A stretch of DNA of 64,000 nucleotides from Citrobacter sp. wls619 (GTDB taxonomy: Bacteria; Pseudomonadota; Gammaproteobacteria; Enterobacterales; Enterobacteriaceae), in the NCBI RefSeq assembly GCF_005281345.1, contig NZ_SZXJ01000098.1, positions 211,951-275,950 on the forward strand, written 5' to 3'. Positions 11,230 through 18,959 of this stretch are shown piece by piece; the stretch's first letter is position 1, and every line of letters starts with the position of its first letter. The notes under the pieces are model-generated. The model made no database searches. It saw only the letters and a program-made list of their open reading frames with translations, and was not told the DNA's origin. The translations under genes and the position numbers were made by a program.

Positions 11230-11688
11230 TTAGCTAATCGTGCAAGGCGATGACTCAACGATTGCACCGTTAGCGTCTTTTACCGTAATGACGTAATCGC
11301 CAGCGGCTTTACCTGTCGTGTTGAACGAATATGTTTTAGCTTGCTGATTCACTGCGTCGTAAAGAGTGCCGGTGCTTTCGTCAACCGTCTTAACCTCATA
11401 CGGCATTACTCCGCTTGTCCATGTCAGGGTTAACGTGTCGCCGATAGAGCCGGTTGATGGAAGGTTGGTGCCGATTTTCAGCTTCACACCATCTTTGTAC
11501 GGGATGATGAATCCAGCCTTGTTAGTGGCTGAGCCCATATCAACCTTATCCAGCACATCAGGAAAAGGAATCACCGTACCGGTCGGATCGGTGTCGAGAT
11601 AGATTGCGTTGTCGATGGCCTCATCTGCACGATACAGAAACACGCGCTGATTCTTAGGGTCATCAACAACAGTGAAGAAGCTACCCAT
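11230..11688 (-). CDS. Ig-like domain protein, candidate capsid decoration protein
   Basis: 152 residues. The C-terminal half (about 75-152) has the pattern of a bacterial Ig-like domain: alternating strands with GDTLTLTW, YSFNTTGKAAGDYVITVKD and a closing ESSPCTIS. The N-terminal half is a separate beta-rich module. There is no signal peptide. It lies immediately upstream of terS, at the start of the head gene block. Ig-like domains are common on phage virion surface proteins, so a decoration role is plausible, but that is inference. Confidence 0.7.
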   Translation of the reverse strand: MGSFFTVVDDPKNQRVFLYRADEAIDNAIYLDTDPTGTVIPFPDVLDKVDMGSATNKAGFIIPYKDGVKLKIGTNLPSTGSIGDTLTLTWTSGVMPYEVKTVDESTGTLYDAVNQQAKTYSFNTTGKAAGDYVITVKDANGAIVESSPCTIS

Positions 11689-11909
11689 TACTTAGCTCCT
11701 TTCTTCGGCTTCTTGAGCACCTTGTTAGCCTTGGTGTCGATCTTCGCTTTGGCTGATGGAGACAGCTTTCCTTCATTCTCCATCTGGGTAGCGCGAGCCT
11801 TCGCGTTAGCTGCGTGAGCTTTATCAGGCATCGGATAGCTACGTGTGCCAGGCATGCCGAATTCAGACTTTGGCATCTTCTTGCGCTTTGCTGTTGTGAG
11901 CTTTGCCAT
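11688..11909 (-). CDS. Small basic phage protein, unknown function
   Basis: 73 residues, over 25% Lys/Arg, with SEFGMPGTRSYPMPDKAHA in the middle and a KKPKKGAK tail. This EFG-PG-R-YPMPDK-HA pattern recurs in small proteins of many phages, but I know of no assigned function. It starts 46 bases inside the upstream gene and ends on the first base of the Ig-like gene, so it belongs to the same late transcript. A nucleic-acid-binding role is only suggested by charge. Confidence 0.65.
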   Translation of the reverse strand: MAKLTTAKRKKMPKSEFGMPGTRSYPMPDKAHAANAKARATQMENEGKLSPSAKAKIDTKANKVLKKPKKGAK

Positions 11910-12282
11910 TTTGTTGCTCCTGAATAGATGGCAGGAAGTGACTGAACATGCGGTCGAGCATGTAGCAGTAAGTTTCGTTTGCGTCGCCTGGATAGGTTGT
12001 TACGCCCACATCGCGGCAGACATAGAATGCAACGTGAGCACATTCATGAACCAGCGTGGCAATGTCACCATTGAATACCCCCATCAAGTAAAGATTCTCA
12101 CCCGTTTCGGTATTGCAATAGGACTGCGTTGCTCCAGCGAGCATCTCATTGCCACCACTATCAACGCCAAGGTGGATGCAGGCTTGCTCCCACTCTTCCT
12201 TTGACCGGCATAGATAGACGTTGCCGCAATGGAACAATGGCACGAAGAACCGTGGGAGTTTAGGCCACTTCGTTTTTGCCAT
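11863..12282 (-). CDS. Putative zinc metallopeptidase-like protein (HECAH)
   Basis: 139 residues. Residues 79-83 read HECAH, a match to the HExxH zinc-binding motif, in a helix (DIATLVHECAHVAFYV). A Glu at 103 in NETYCYMLDRM is spaced like the third ligand of gluzincins. It has no signal peptide or membrane segment, so it would act in the cytoplasm or the particle. It lies between the lysis genes and terS. The substrate is unknown. A non-catalytic zinc protein remains possible. Confidence 0.7.
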   Translation of the reverse strand: MAKTKWPKLPRFFVPLFHCGNVYLCRSKEEWEQACIHLGVDSGGNEMLAGATQSYCNTETGENLYLMGVFNGDIATLVHECAHVAFYVCRDVGVTTYPGDANETYCYMLDRMFSHFLPSIQEQQNGKAHNSKAQEDAKV

Positions 12283-12285
12283 TCG

Positions 12286-12528
12286 TTATGCTCCGGTAGA
12301 GAACAGAGTTAATGCTTCCTGCGCTTCACGAACAGCTTTATCAACCCGTGATACTGGAGTTGGTTGTGCCGCCGCAAGAACGAGCTGGTCTTTGAACAAT
12401 TCAAACTTGAGCTTGTTACCAGCTACGAAGGTGATCGCCTTTTCTGCTGCTGCGGTATCACTCTGAACCAGGCGAAGGATATCGAGGTTCATCTGCTGTA
12501 ATTCTGTCAATGCGGTAATCTCTGCCAT
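12286..12528 (-). CDS. DUF2560-type phage protein
   Basis: 80 residues, starting MAEITALTELQQMNLDILRL and predicted to be almost wholly helical. It resembles the small DUF2560 proteins found between the lysis and terminase genes of P22-like phages. Function unknown. It ends four bases before the HExxH gene, consistent with one late transcript. Confidence 0.65.
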   Translation of the reverse strand: MAEITALTELQQMNLDILRLVQSDTAAAEKAITFVAGNKLKFELFKDQLVLAAAQPTPVSRVDKAVREAQEALTLFSTGA

Positions 12529-12558
12529 TGTTGGCTCCGGTTGTTGTGTTGCATCGAC

Positions 12559-12759
12559 TTACAGAAATGCCGATGACCAGATGAAGAATGCGAATCCTGA
12601 CGCCGCGATAACAAGCGCAGATGCGATGTAGAAAAAGTGATGAATGAAGGTGATGATTCTGTCAGCCAGCGTTGGCTTTATCTCAGGATGATTGAGAACG
12701 TCATCGCGTATGAGTGATATTCCGTAGAGCAATGTTACTTCTCGCTCTCGCTTTCTCAT
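12559..12759 (-). CDS. Small membrane protein of the lysis region
   Basis: 66 residues with a charged N-terminus (MRKREREV) and one clear hydrophobic segment near the C-terminus (FFYIASALVIAASGFAFFIW, residues 42-61). It starts three bases after Rz ends, so it may be part of the lysis cassette. It could be an accessory holin or antiholin, but nothing in the sequence proves this. No family recognised. Confidence 0.5.
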   Translation of the reverse strand: MRKREREVTLLYGISLIRDDVLNHPEIKPTLADRIITFIHHFFYIASALVIAASGFAFFIWSSAFL

Positions 12760-12762
12760 CGC

Positions 12763-13230
12763 TTACCTCAGGCACTGCGTGTTGATGTATTCCTGCAGCG
12801 CTCTCAGTGATGCTTGGTCACTGACGATTCCGGATCGGATACCGAGAACGTTTCGTCCAGCAACTGGAGAGAGTTCGATGGTGGCATCATTGCCCATGCC
12901 GGTGGAGCTGGAGGTTTCGGCTGAGGTAGGCACTGGGCACTTTCCTTTGACGAGCACCCGACCACCATTATCAAGCTTGCGCTGCAGAGCATCATTTTCA
13001 GTTTTAGCATCTGCCAACTCCTTCGTGTATTTGGCATCCAAAGCAGCAACATCGCGCTGCCGGGTTGTCATGTCGGTGATGGTGGCGTTAGCCAGATTCA
13101 GCGCCTGAGCTTTTTCATCGCGCTGCTTCTTGTATTCGGTGGCGTTGTCGCGGTAGTGGTTAACAGCCCAACCAAGTGACACAATGATGCAGACGACAAC
13201 GGCAATGATGATTGCTGTTAACCGGCTCAT
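12763..13230 (-). CDS. Rz: Rz, inner-membrane spanin subunit
   Basis: 155 residues. Residues 5-22 are a membrane signal-anchor ([17 protein letters not shown]), followed by a long coiled coil rich in Lys, Asp and Gln (residues 30-90). This is the lambda Rz layout (153 residues): anchored in the inner membrane, its periplasmic part joins the lipoprotein Rz1 and fuses the two membranes as the last lysis step. It overlaps the endolysin gene by four bases and contains Rz1 in another frame. Confidence 0.93.
   Translation of the reverse strand: MSRLTAIIIAVVVCIIVSLGWAVNHYRDNATEYKKQRDEKAQALNLANATITDMTTRQRDVAALDAKYTKELADAKTENDALQRKLDNGGRVLVKGKCPVPTSAETSSSTGMGNDATIELSPVAGRNVLGIRSGIVSDQASLRALQEYINTQCLR
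12804..13010 (-). CDS. Rz1: Rz1, outer-membrane spanin lipoprotein, nested within Rz
   Basis: 68 residues, wholly inside Rz in the +1 frame. The start at 13010 (MLKLKMMLC) was chosen because lambda Rz1 begins with the same residues. A short signal peptide ends in a lipobox (IMVVGC, Cys19), followed by the Pro-rich stretch QPKPPAPPA expected of Rz1. It would be lipid-modified, sent to the outer membrane and joined to Rz by its C-terminus. The open frame extends 14 codons upstream, but that part lacks signal peptide features. Confidence 0.85.
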   Translation of the reverse strand: MLKLKMMLCSASLIMVVGCSSKESAQCLPQPKPPAPPAWAMMPPSNSLQLLDETFSVSDPESSVTKHH

Positions 13231-13703
13231 GATTTTGGCTCGTTTACCGTTCCGCCAGCCTCTTTGAATTTGGCGATAAGGTTATCTGCTTTGTGCTCAA
13301 ACTGACCGTAACCTGCTCCGGGGAGTGATGCCCAAATATTGCTGCAGCGATCGATGGCCTGACGGATGTCGCCAGCGTCGATTAACTCCAGTGCTCGGCG
13401 TTCTTTTATCTGCTGCAATGCGACAGCATCCTGACTGGCAGGAGAGAAATCTTTCAGGCCAAGCTGCTTGCGGTAGGCATCCCACCAACGAGACAGCAAC
13501 TGATACCGGCCGGCTGCCGTAGATTTCAGTTTCGGATTCAGCGTTACCAGCTTGCGAGGGTGATCTGAATAATCAGTGAATAACGATCCACCGACAATCA
13601 CATCGTACCCGCGGTTGTTTGTAGGCTGTCCTTTTTTGTCAGTGCCTTCTGACCACGCCAGCATGTCTAAGAATGCTTTTCGCTGCTTATTGGTTTCCAC
13701 CAT
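13227..13703 (-). CDS. R: Endolysin R, lambda-type lytic transglycosylase
   Basis: 158 residues from the ATG at 13703, which has GGAG seven bases upstream and gives the lambda start MVE. It matches lambda R throughout, including [11 protein letters not shown] with the catalytic Glu19 and [18 protein letters not shown]. It has no signal peptide, so it depends on the holin hole to reach the cell wall. Product chemistry, if as in lambda R, is 1,6-anhydro-muramyl formation. It overlaps the end of the holin gene. Confidence 0.94.
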   Translation of the reverse strand: MVETNKQRKAFLDMLAWSEGTDKKGQPTNNRGYDVIVGGSLFTDYSDHPRKLVTLNPKLKSTAAGRYQLLSRWWDAYRKQLGLKDFSPASQDAVALQQIKERRALELIDAGDIRQAIDRCSNIWASLPGAGYGQFEHKADNLIAKFKEAGGTVNEPKS

Positions 13704-14010
13704 CGTCAACTCCGGCTTTTTTGGCTGCGAAGCGTTTGATTAGCGATCCAATCGAGTCAGTACCGAGATAGCCGATAAACACGCTTGCGATATAAGCGAG
13801 ATTGCTACTCAGGCCAGAGAAGTCGAGGAGGTCACGAACGAACCAGGCGATAATGGCGCACATCATTGCGTCGATTACTGTCTTAGTAAACGCACCGCCA
13901 TTATATCTTCCGCGAAGGTACGCCATTGCAAACGCAAGGATTGCCCCTATGCCTTGTTCCTTGGCCGCCATGATGGCGGATAACAGGTCATGTTTTTCGG
14001 GCATTTTCAT
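13687..14010 (-). CDS. S: Holin S, lambda S107/S105 type with dual start
   Basis: 107 residues, nearly identical to lambda S. The N-terminus MKMPEKHD keeps both start codons, at 14010 (longer antiholin) and 14004 (shorter holin), with the Lys at position 2 that delays lysis. Three membrane segments lie near residues 14-32, 38-56 and 68-83, and a basic tail RFAAKK ends the protein. Just upstream, CCCCTTATGGGG can form the hairpin that in lambda sets the ratio of the two starts, and GGGGGTAAG supplies the ribosome site. It forms large inner-membrane holes at a set time. Confidence 0.95.
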   Translation of the reverse strand: MKMPEKHDLLSAIMAAKEQGIGAILAFAMAYLRGRYNGGAFTKTVIDAMMCAIIAWFVRDLLDFSGLSSNLAYIASVFIGYLGTDSIGSLIKRFAAKKAGVDDGGNQ

Positions 14011-14278
14011 GTCTTACCCCCATAAGGGGATCTGTTCAAATTAGGAATAGGGATGATGGTCGATTGAACAAATCCAGGATACGTTCTCAGTAACGTGGTT
14101 TGTTCGTGACTAAAGGCATGAGCAAATCAGGCAGGAGACTGTTAGCGCAGTCTCTTGCCGCCCATTTTCACGAAGCCCGCCATTGAGCGGGTTTTCTTTT
14201 TTGAAGCGCACTAATCACCGTAGCCACAGATATTCAGCAATGAGTTGGTTGGGTCTGGTTCTTGGTGGTAATGCGCTT

Positions 14279-14302
14279 TAAAAAAGCCAGCGGCGATGCT
14301 GG
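14279..14302 (-). terminator. Rho-independent terminator in late leader
   Basis: Read on the minus strand, GCCAGC-atcgcc-GCTGGC forms a hairpin followed by TTTTTT. It lies 270 bases before the holin and would be read through by Q-modified polymerase. Confidence 0.65.
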
Positions 14303-14565
14303 CAAGATGAGGGTAGTGCGTTGAGCTTTCGCTCTTATGGTCCTGGTAGGTATTTGGTGTGTGGTGGCCGGTGCTGATCTCCGGCATGGCTTGTTGGCTC
14401 TTCTCGCTTCACCTTGGGCCATCGTCCTGAATTGTTCAGCGCTACCATTTAACGGCGCTCACCAGCCTGCGCATTCACCACAACGATAATTGCACTGCGC
14501 CTGTTTCGGTTAGCGTAACGGGATTAACCGGTCACCCCAATGCAATTACCTGTTGTGCAGATACG

Positions 14566-14596
14566 AAAAAGCCCCAGCGATTAACCGGGGCTTTTT
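14566..14596 (-). terminator. tR'-like terminator, target of Q antitermination
   Basis: AAAAAGCCCC-ggttaatcgct-GGGGCTTTTT can fold in both directions. On the minus strand it lies about 50 bases after the predicted pR' start, where lambda tR' blocks late transcription until Q acts. The sequence after it matches the lambda segment following tR'. Confidence 0.8.
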
Positions 14597-14648
14597 GTGT
14601 AATTCGGTCGACAACAAAAGCTATGGCGACGATATCAGATTTACATGA

Positions 14649-14677
14649 AATATATGCTTTTCAATCCAGTTTTGCAA
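14649..14677 (-). promoter_or_regulatory. Candidate late promoter pR'
   Basis: On the minus strand, TTGCAA (14677-14672) is separated by exactly 17 bases from TATATT (14654-14649). It overlaps the last codons of the Q-type gene and points toward the holin, with the tR' hairpin just downstream. Position and spacing fit pR'; the start point has not been mapped. Confidence 0.65.
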
Positions 14678-15350
14678 GACTTACATCTAAATTTGTCGCC
14701 TTTTGTTGTGAACGTGATCGCGTTACTTGCAATAAAGCGCTGCTATCTAGACGCATGAATGTGCGTTTCATCTCCAGCCATCTATCGGTAAATGTCTCAG
14801 ACCAGTTCTTTGGTGTGACGCCAACAAGCTCTGCCAGTTGCTGATATTCGTAAGTTTCTCGCCCTGCAAGTTCTGCTTTCACGTCCTGCGCCGCTAACCA
14901 TATAAGCGCCTTCAATCTATCCAGTGTCTTCCCTGCTACCTTCTTTGTGCCAAGAGAAGATTTAAACTCTGCCCAGGCCCATTGAGTGATAGAAACCTGA
15001 TTTTCCCATCGAACATTCTCGCTATAGTTCCAGAGAAGCCACGCCTTCTGGTGCTCATCGATCGACAGCACTGCACGACGCCATGATGCTGTTGAATACT
15101 CAACCGGTTGCACCAGTGCGATAGATGAACCTTTTGCGCGTGATTGCTGCCCAGGAATTGGTGTGCTGGTTGGATTCATTAGGCGACCGTTAGCAGGATT
15201 AACCACCTTCAGGCGAGATCGGCTACGCGGTGTCGGTTCAAACATCGCATTCTCGGCAAACGCTACCAGCTGCCCTTTCGTTGCGCCACTCAGGTCAGCA
15301 GTCGCTACAATGAGCTGCTCGCGTACAAACTGCAGGTATTGAGTGTTCAT
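14661..15350 (-). CDS. Q-type late antiterminator (DUF1133-like)
   Basis: 229 residues starting MNTQYLQFVREQLIVATADL. It differs from lambda Q and resembles the DUF1133 family that occupies the Q position in many enterobacterial prophages. A helical, Trp-rich middle (KAWLLWNYSENVRW near residue 100) is followed by a possible helix-turn-helix (YQQLAELVGVTPKNWSETF near 170). The predicted pR' is embedded in its 3' end, and a tR'-like terminator follows directly. That context supports a role in reading through late terminators. Confidence 0.78.
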   Translation of the reverse strand: MNTQYLQFVREQLIVATADLSGATKGQLVAFAENAMFEPTPRSRSRLKVVNPANGRLMNPTSTPIPGQQSRAKGSSIALVQPVEYSTASWRRAVLSIDEHQKAWLLWNYSENVRWENQVSITQWAWAEFKSSLGTKKVAGKTLDRLKALIWLAAQDVKAELAGRETYEYQQLAELVGVTPKNWSETFTDRWLEMKRTFMRLDSSALLQVTRSRSQQKATNLDVSLAKLD

Positions 15351-15541
15351 GCTGACGGCCCCTTGTTCATGTTTGCGCGGTTGATGATTTCACGGCGTAA
15401 TTCGTTGTTCCGATCGATGCGTTTCTGAAGCTCTGCTGTCTCACTATCAATCCGGGCTATTTCACTTCTTGCGTAAGGAGTCAGCCTGGTAGCACGCTCT
15501 ACTGACGAGCGCTGATAGTTGTCGATATCGGTGCGGGTCAT
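15347..15541 (-). CDS. Small nin-region protein, unknown function
   Basis: 64 residues, strongly helical and charged (SEIARIDSETAELQKRIDRN, a likely coiled coil at residues 25-50). It overlaps Q by four bases and the upstream ORF by four bases, so it is translated in the same chain. I do not recognise a named nin gene. Confidence 0.6.
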   Translation of the reverse strand: MTRTDIDNYQRSSVERATRLTPYARSEIARIDSETAELQKRIDRNNELRREIINRANMNKGPSA

Positions 15542-15762
15542 GCGGCCTCCGCCATCAACTGGTCATGAGTCAGGTAAAGCCCCCAACAACTGAACAGCAC
15601 ATTTCCCCTCACCACTGCGATTTCTTCGTTATGCCAGCGGCAGAACCATCTGAGTGCCGATTCAACTTCATTCGCTATCTGATGAGGACCGTCGAGGTTA
15701 ATTGGGTAAACCACATCATCAAAAACAGCCGCGGTGGTCATTGGGTATTGTATTTTGCTCAT
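15538..15762 (-). CDS. Small nin-region protein, unknown function
   Basis: 74 residues with a mixed alpha/beta pattern and several Trp (LRWFCRWHNEE near residue 37). Its stop and start overlap the neighbouring genes (ATGA type), which supports it as a real member of the operon. No family recognised. Confidence 0.6.
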   Translation of the reverse strand: MSKIQYPMTTAAVFDDVVYPINLDGPHQIANEVESALRWFCRWHNEEIAVVRGNVLFSCWGLYLTHDQLMAEAA

Positions 15763-16388
15763 GCTGCATGCTCCTGTTGACGGGCGCGACGCTTCTCAAG
15801 TTGTCGGGCTTTACGGGTGAAAATGGATTTAATGCGCTGCAGGTATGGGATATCGAACCGGCGAGACTCGTTGTCAGACTCAAGACGCTCGACACGCACC
15901 AGACCAATGCGATCGACCAGGCGAATACGGTACTCAACGGCATTGCCGCTTAATTCTCTGTTGCATCGAGTGCAGGCTGAGTGGACGTTAAACACGTTGA
16001 ATTTGAGGTGTGATGCAGCACCGCGGGAACGGTAGTGACTGGCATCGATAGCACTACCGGTCAGATAGTTGCTTTTACCAATGAGGGGATTCCCGCAGCT
16101 GACGCATTCCTTCCCTTCGTCACGGATCCGGATATACCGGTTAAAGGCAGACTGAGCCTCTTTATCCCACTGTGACTTAGTCTTGAACGCAGCTTTTCTC
16201 ACCTTCATCTCGCGGCGTTCCTGCTGCGCTTCCTGCTTACGTTTGCGCTCGGCTGCCAGTTTCTTCTTGGCTAACAGCAACTGACTGTACTCGAAGCCAT
16301 GCTCAGGACAGCACCACCAGACGTTGTCGTAGGTGGCGGTGAATTTGGTTTTGCAGATTTTGCATCTGCGGCGGGTTGGTTTACGCAT
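15759..16388 (-). CDS. ninG: NinG (Rap), recombination endonuclease
   Basis: 209 residues from the ATG at 16388 (MRKPTRRRCKIC), the start used by lambda NinG (204 residues); a longer frame to 16424 is unlikely. A four-Cys zinc site (CKIC near the N-terminus and CCPEHG) and a second (CVSCGNPL) flank a Lys/Arg/Glu-rich helix. DASHYRSR and FNVFNVHSACTRCN are the HNH-like core. Lambda NinG resolves branched recombination structures. It overlaps ninB by eight bases. Confidence 0.9.
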   Translation of the reverse strand: MRKPTRRRCKICKTKFTATYDNVWWCCPEHGFEYSQLLLAKKKLAAERKRKQEAQQERREMKVRKAAFKTKSQWDKEAQSAFNRYIRIRDEGKECVSCGNPLIGKSNYLTGSAIDASHYRSRGAASHLKFNVFNVHSACTRCNRELSGNAVEYRIRLVDRIGLVRVERLESDNESRRFDIPYLQRIKSIFTRKARQLEKRRARQQEHAA

Positions 16389-16830
16389 TGCGATCACCCC
16401 ACTGCTTAGCCCATTCAATTTCAATGCGGGACTTGTCGCTGAATTTGACGTTCTGCTGAGTGCCGAACCAGTAAATGGCCTCGATGACTTCTACCATCTG
16501 GCGTACAGTCATCTTGCTGGTACGTTGACCGAACATCACAATGCCGCCATCCAGACCGGGAGCCATTCGTTGCTCCTGCTTTTTGGATTTGGCGACCATT
16601 GCGGTGATCAGATCTTTCCAGTCGTCTGAGTCGTATTTGTTGCCGAACCAGAGAACCTGATCGGAGAGGTCTTTCAAAAGCGGCCATAATTTGCTGTTTT
16701 GCTGAGCAGTACGCGTCATCTCTTTGATGTCGAGAATAAGAGGGCGCTTAGCGTCAACCGGCAACTCACGGATGTAGTTGATGGCGTTCTGCTTAACGGA
16801 CTCGTTTACGAGGTGGAATTGTTGCTTCAT
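16381..16830 (-). CDS. ninB: NinB, recombination mediator
   Basis: 149 residues from the ATG at 16830 (MKQQFHLVNESVKQ), close to lambda NinB (146 residues). Conserved features include RTAQQNSKLWPLLKDLS, VMFGQRTSKM and the ending EIEWAKQWGDR. Lambda NinB (Orf) binds single-strand DNA and helps load recombinase in place of host RecFOR. The 16 extra upstream residues in the open frame match no NinB. Confidence 0.9.
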   Translation of the reverse strand: MKQQFHLVNESVKQNAINYIRELPVDAKRPLILDIKEMTRTAQQNSKLWPLLKDLSDQVLWFGNKYDSDDWKDLITAMVAKSKKQEQRMAPGLDGGIVMFGQRTSKMTVRQMVEVIEAIYWFGTQQNVKFSDKSRIEIEWAKQWGDRNA

Positions 16831-17030
16831 ACGCCACCTCCGAGAGGTAACGCAGAATGCAGAAAATCGCAGGTGCATTGCTGCATCTGTGACAGGCGGT
16901 TTGAAGTACTCTTTGTGTTTCGCATCTAATTTCCCAATCAGATGCAGAGGTCACAGCCGGGTGCTCAATCCGACTGCGACATAATTATAACATTAATTTT
17001 GAGAGTGGGTAATGTTGCTTGACGTTGCGT

Positions 17031-17330
17031 TTACTTCTTTCGCAGAGTTGCTGTCAACGTGCATTCACATTCAACAGTACCTAGCATTTGCGGACAGTGG
17101 TAAGTCCCATATCCTCCGCATTTTGGGCAATTGCTTGATGATTGCTTGATTTCGTCGCCAGAAGCGTTGCCATCACTGTCCTGATTGTTTGACGGTTGCT
17201 TGATGAGTTGTTCGGAATTACCGAACGACTGAAGCGCGATGCGAGCTATCTCACGCACTTCATCACTGACACACATCATTGGGTCATTGGCGAATTGAGC
17301 TATGCGATCTCTGGTTAATTCGCTATTCAT
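17031..17330 (-). CDS. Small zinc-binding accessory protein
   Basis: 99 residues. The N-terminal half is helical (ELTRDRIAQFANDP, EVREIARIALQSF) as in ead-type phage proteins. The C-terminus has CPKCGGYGTYHCPQ, then CEC, which looks like a zinc ribbon of the DnaJ-type CxxCxGxG kind. It overlaps the next gene upstream by eight bases. Function unknown. Confidence 0.65.
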   Translation of the reverse strand: MNSELTRDRIAQFANDPMMCVSDEVREIARIALQSFGNSEQLIKQPSNNQDSDGNASGDEIKQSSSNCPKCGGYGTYHCPQMLGTVECECTLTATLRKK

Positions 17331-17706
17331 CGTCTTTTATCCCCTTGCGCCACTGAAAATTATTACGGAACTCCTGCAGCTCTAACATGGCTGACAGCGT
17401 CACGCCGTGGATAATAGTCTGTACCTGATGACCTTCCTTTGAGTGATATTCAAACGTGCTACGGCGAAACTCGATGAGTTCCTGCAGTGTTTCATCGTCC
17501 AACTTCTCGTCGGCTATGGTTGGATGAACTGGAGGATTATCAGCCTGCCGACATTCCAGTACCTCATCAATCACCTTCACAGCATCAGCCATTGCGTAGC
17601 CGAGATTACCGCCGTCGCTTTGTGCTGATGCTTTGCTGAGTATTTCGCGTATCTGGTGCAGGCGCTCGAGTGATACAGGACCGTTCGCCGGGTGGTTAGT
17701 TGTCAT
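17323..17706 (-). CDS. Ead/Ea22-like accessory protein
   Basis: 127 residues, acidic and mainly helical, starting MTTNHPANGPVSLERLHQIRE. This opening resembles the ead family of variable accessory genes in lambdoid phages, whose members trade N- and C-terminal segments. It overlaps its neighbours by four to eight bases. Function unknown. Confidence 0.6.
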   Translation of the reverse strand: MTTNHPANGPVSLERLHQIREILSKASAQSDGGNLGYAMADAVKVIDEVLECRQADNPPVHPTIADEKLDDETLQELIEFRRSTFEYHSKEGHQVQTIIHGVTLSAMLELQEFRNNFQWRKGIKDDE

Positions 17707-17933
17707 AATTTACCCCATGATTTTGGTTTTTTATGCCCAGGAGCCAGCGCATGCATCTTGTTTCGGCTTAGTTTCCAGCCATAGCTACGTATTAGCGCGG
17801 CACATTCTGCGTAGGTCTCTCCGGCTGCGCTGGTCATTTCTTGACGACACCAACGCCCAACGGGGTCAATATTGGTTACGCATTGTTCGCAGTCGCAATA
17901 GGCATCAATTGAGTATCCTGATGTAATTGCCAT
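17703..17933 (-). CDS. Small Cys-containing accessory protein
   Basis: 76 residues. CDCEQC near residue 13 and a further Cys pair could bind metal. The last third is basic (KLSRNKMHALAPGHKKPKSW). It sits in a run of overlapping small genes and keeps an ATGA-type overlap downstream. No family recognised. Confidence 0.55.
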   Translation of the reverse strand: MAITSGYSIDAYCDCEQCVTNIDPVGRWCRQEMTSAAGETYAECAALIRSYGWKLSRNKMHALAPGHKKPKSWGKL

Positions 17934-17934
17934 C

Positions 17935-18396
17935 TCACTCCCCCTTCACGCCAATGCCAGCGGCGCTCTCAAGTAATTCGTCAGCGGCCTGAATTTCAGG
18001 ATGTTCGTCATAATCAGGAAGATAGCGACGGGCTACAGCTGCAAGGCTGTTTAGCACCTTACGGTGTTCTGCTATGCGCTTCTCTGCTTCCCTGAATTTA
18101 TCTGCCCAACGGTTACTGGCGGTGAAAGCCAGCTTCCTCTGGGATTCAAGTTCTTCAATTCGTGCCGACATTTCCGTGCACTCTTCAAAATTACTGATTG
18201 CCTTACATTCCCATTCGTCATGCTGTTCGCGGAGATAACCGTTTTGACGCTCTGCGGATTCCAGCTCATCCAGCAGCGCCAGAACGACATCAGGTGTTGC
18301 CTGGTCGTGAAAATTGTCATCGTCATACCCCCAGTCATCATTTGATTGGGCATGAATCGCCGATTCACGCAGCGCCTGTTTGTTGAGTGCTGTCAT
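17935..18396 (-). CDS. Ead/Ea22-like coiled-coil protein
   Basis: 153 residues starting MTALNKQALRESAIHAQ. A long coiled coil covers about residues 45-110 (ARIEELESQRKLAF, ADKFREAEKRIAEHRK). This layout, a short N-terminal domain then a coiled coil, is shared with Ea22-like proteins. It overlaps the upstream gene by four bases. No function assigned. Confidence 0.6.
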   Translation of the reverse strand: MTALNKQALRESAIHAQSNDDWGYDDDNFHDQATPDVVLALLDELESAERQNGYLREQHDEWECKAISNFEECTEMSARIEELESQRKLAFTASNRWADKFREAEKRIAEHRKVLNSLAAVARRYLPDYDEHPEIQAADELLESAAGIGVKGE

Positions 18397-18959
18397 TGGG
18401 CTGCCTCCTGGGTATCTGCGAGAACTAAGCGCCCATCACAAAGAGCCTTGATGATTTCCTGATACTCCCAACCGAAATACATGCTTTCGACGTAAACTCG
18501 AAGCGGTGGGTAGTCGTGCTGTTTTCTTCTAATGAACGCCTCTGCTGCCTCTCTGGTAAGGTGCGCGTTTACGTGCTGCCATTCTTTTTTGAACCCGCTT
18601 ACAGTATGATTTTCGAGATCTTCGAGAACAGACCACTGAGTATCTTCACTAAGATCTGTGAATGGCGTGTCGTATGTTTCCTCACATTCAGCATTGAGAT
18701 CAGCCTGTTCATCATCGTCTAGGTCATACCAGTATTCTTGCGGGGAAAACCAGACGCTATCTTCGAACGCTACGAAACGACCATCGCAATAATCGGTGTC
18801 CATACCGTAAATTGTGGACTCCTTCTGAACCATGAAAATTGGGTCGGCGGTGATATGGCGGCTAACACCTTCTCCGCGATGGTGATATTTCAGACGCTCA
18901 ATAAAATCAGCGAAGGTTTCTGGCGTAAGTTTTGCGCCATCTGCGATTGACTTGCTCAT
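18393..18959 (-). CDS. Acidic accessory protein, unknown function
   Basis: 188 residues from the ATG at 18959 (MSKSIADGAKLTPETFADF); the 21 codons upstream overlap the previous gene and are probably not used. It is rich in Asp, Glu, Trp and Tyr (YDLDDDEQADLNAECEE near residue 85). The pattern suggests a compact soluble domain. Such acidic phage proteins sometimes mimic DNA or inhibit host enzymes, but nothing here proves that. Confidence 0.6.
   Translation of the reverse strand: MSKSIADGAKLTPETFADFIERLKYHHRGEGVSRHITADPIFMVQKESTIYGMDTDYCDGRFVAFEDSVWFSPQEYWYDLDDDEQADLNAECEETYDTPFTDLSEDTQWSVLEDLENHTVSGFKKEWQHVNAHLTREAAEAFIRRKQHDYPPLRVYVESMYFGWEYQEIIKALCDGRLVLADTQEAAQ

Larger units (their letters stand above)
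14011..14660 (-). other. Late leader region between Q and holin
   Basis: This 650-base gap has no convincing gene. It is the untranslated late leader: pR' lies at its upstream edge, a terminator follows at 14566-14596 and a second at 14279-14302. The sequence after the first terminator (TATCTGCACAACAGGTAA) and before holin (GTCACGAACAAA, CCTGGATTTGTTC) closely follows the lambda leader. A hairpin with a T-run at 14170-14205 faces the plus strand and would stop antisense transcription. Confidence 0.8.

Noticed and set aside
14170..14205. Hairpin with T-run in the late leader as a late-operon terminator
   Set aside because: The T-run is on the plus strand, so it would not stop minus-strand late transcription; noted only as an antisense stop.
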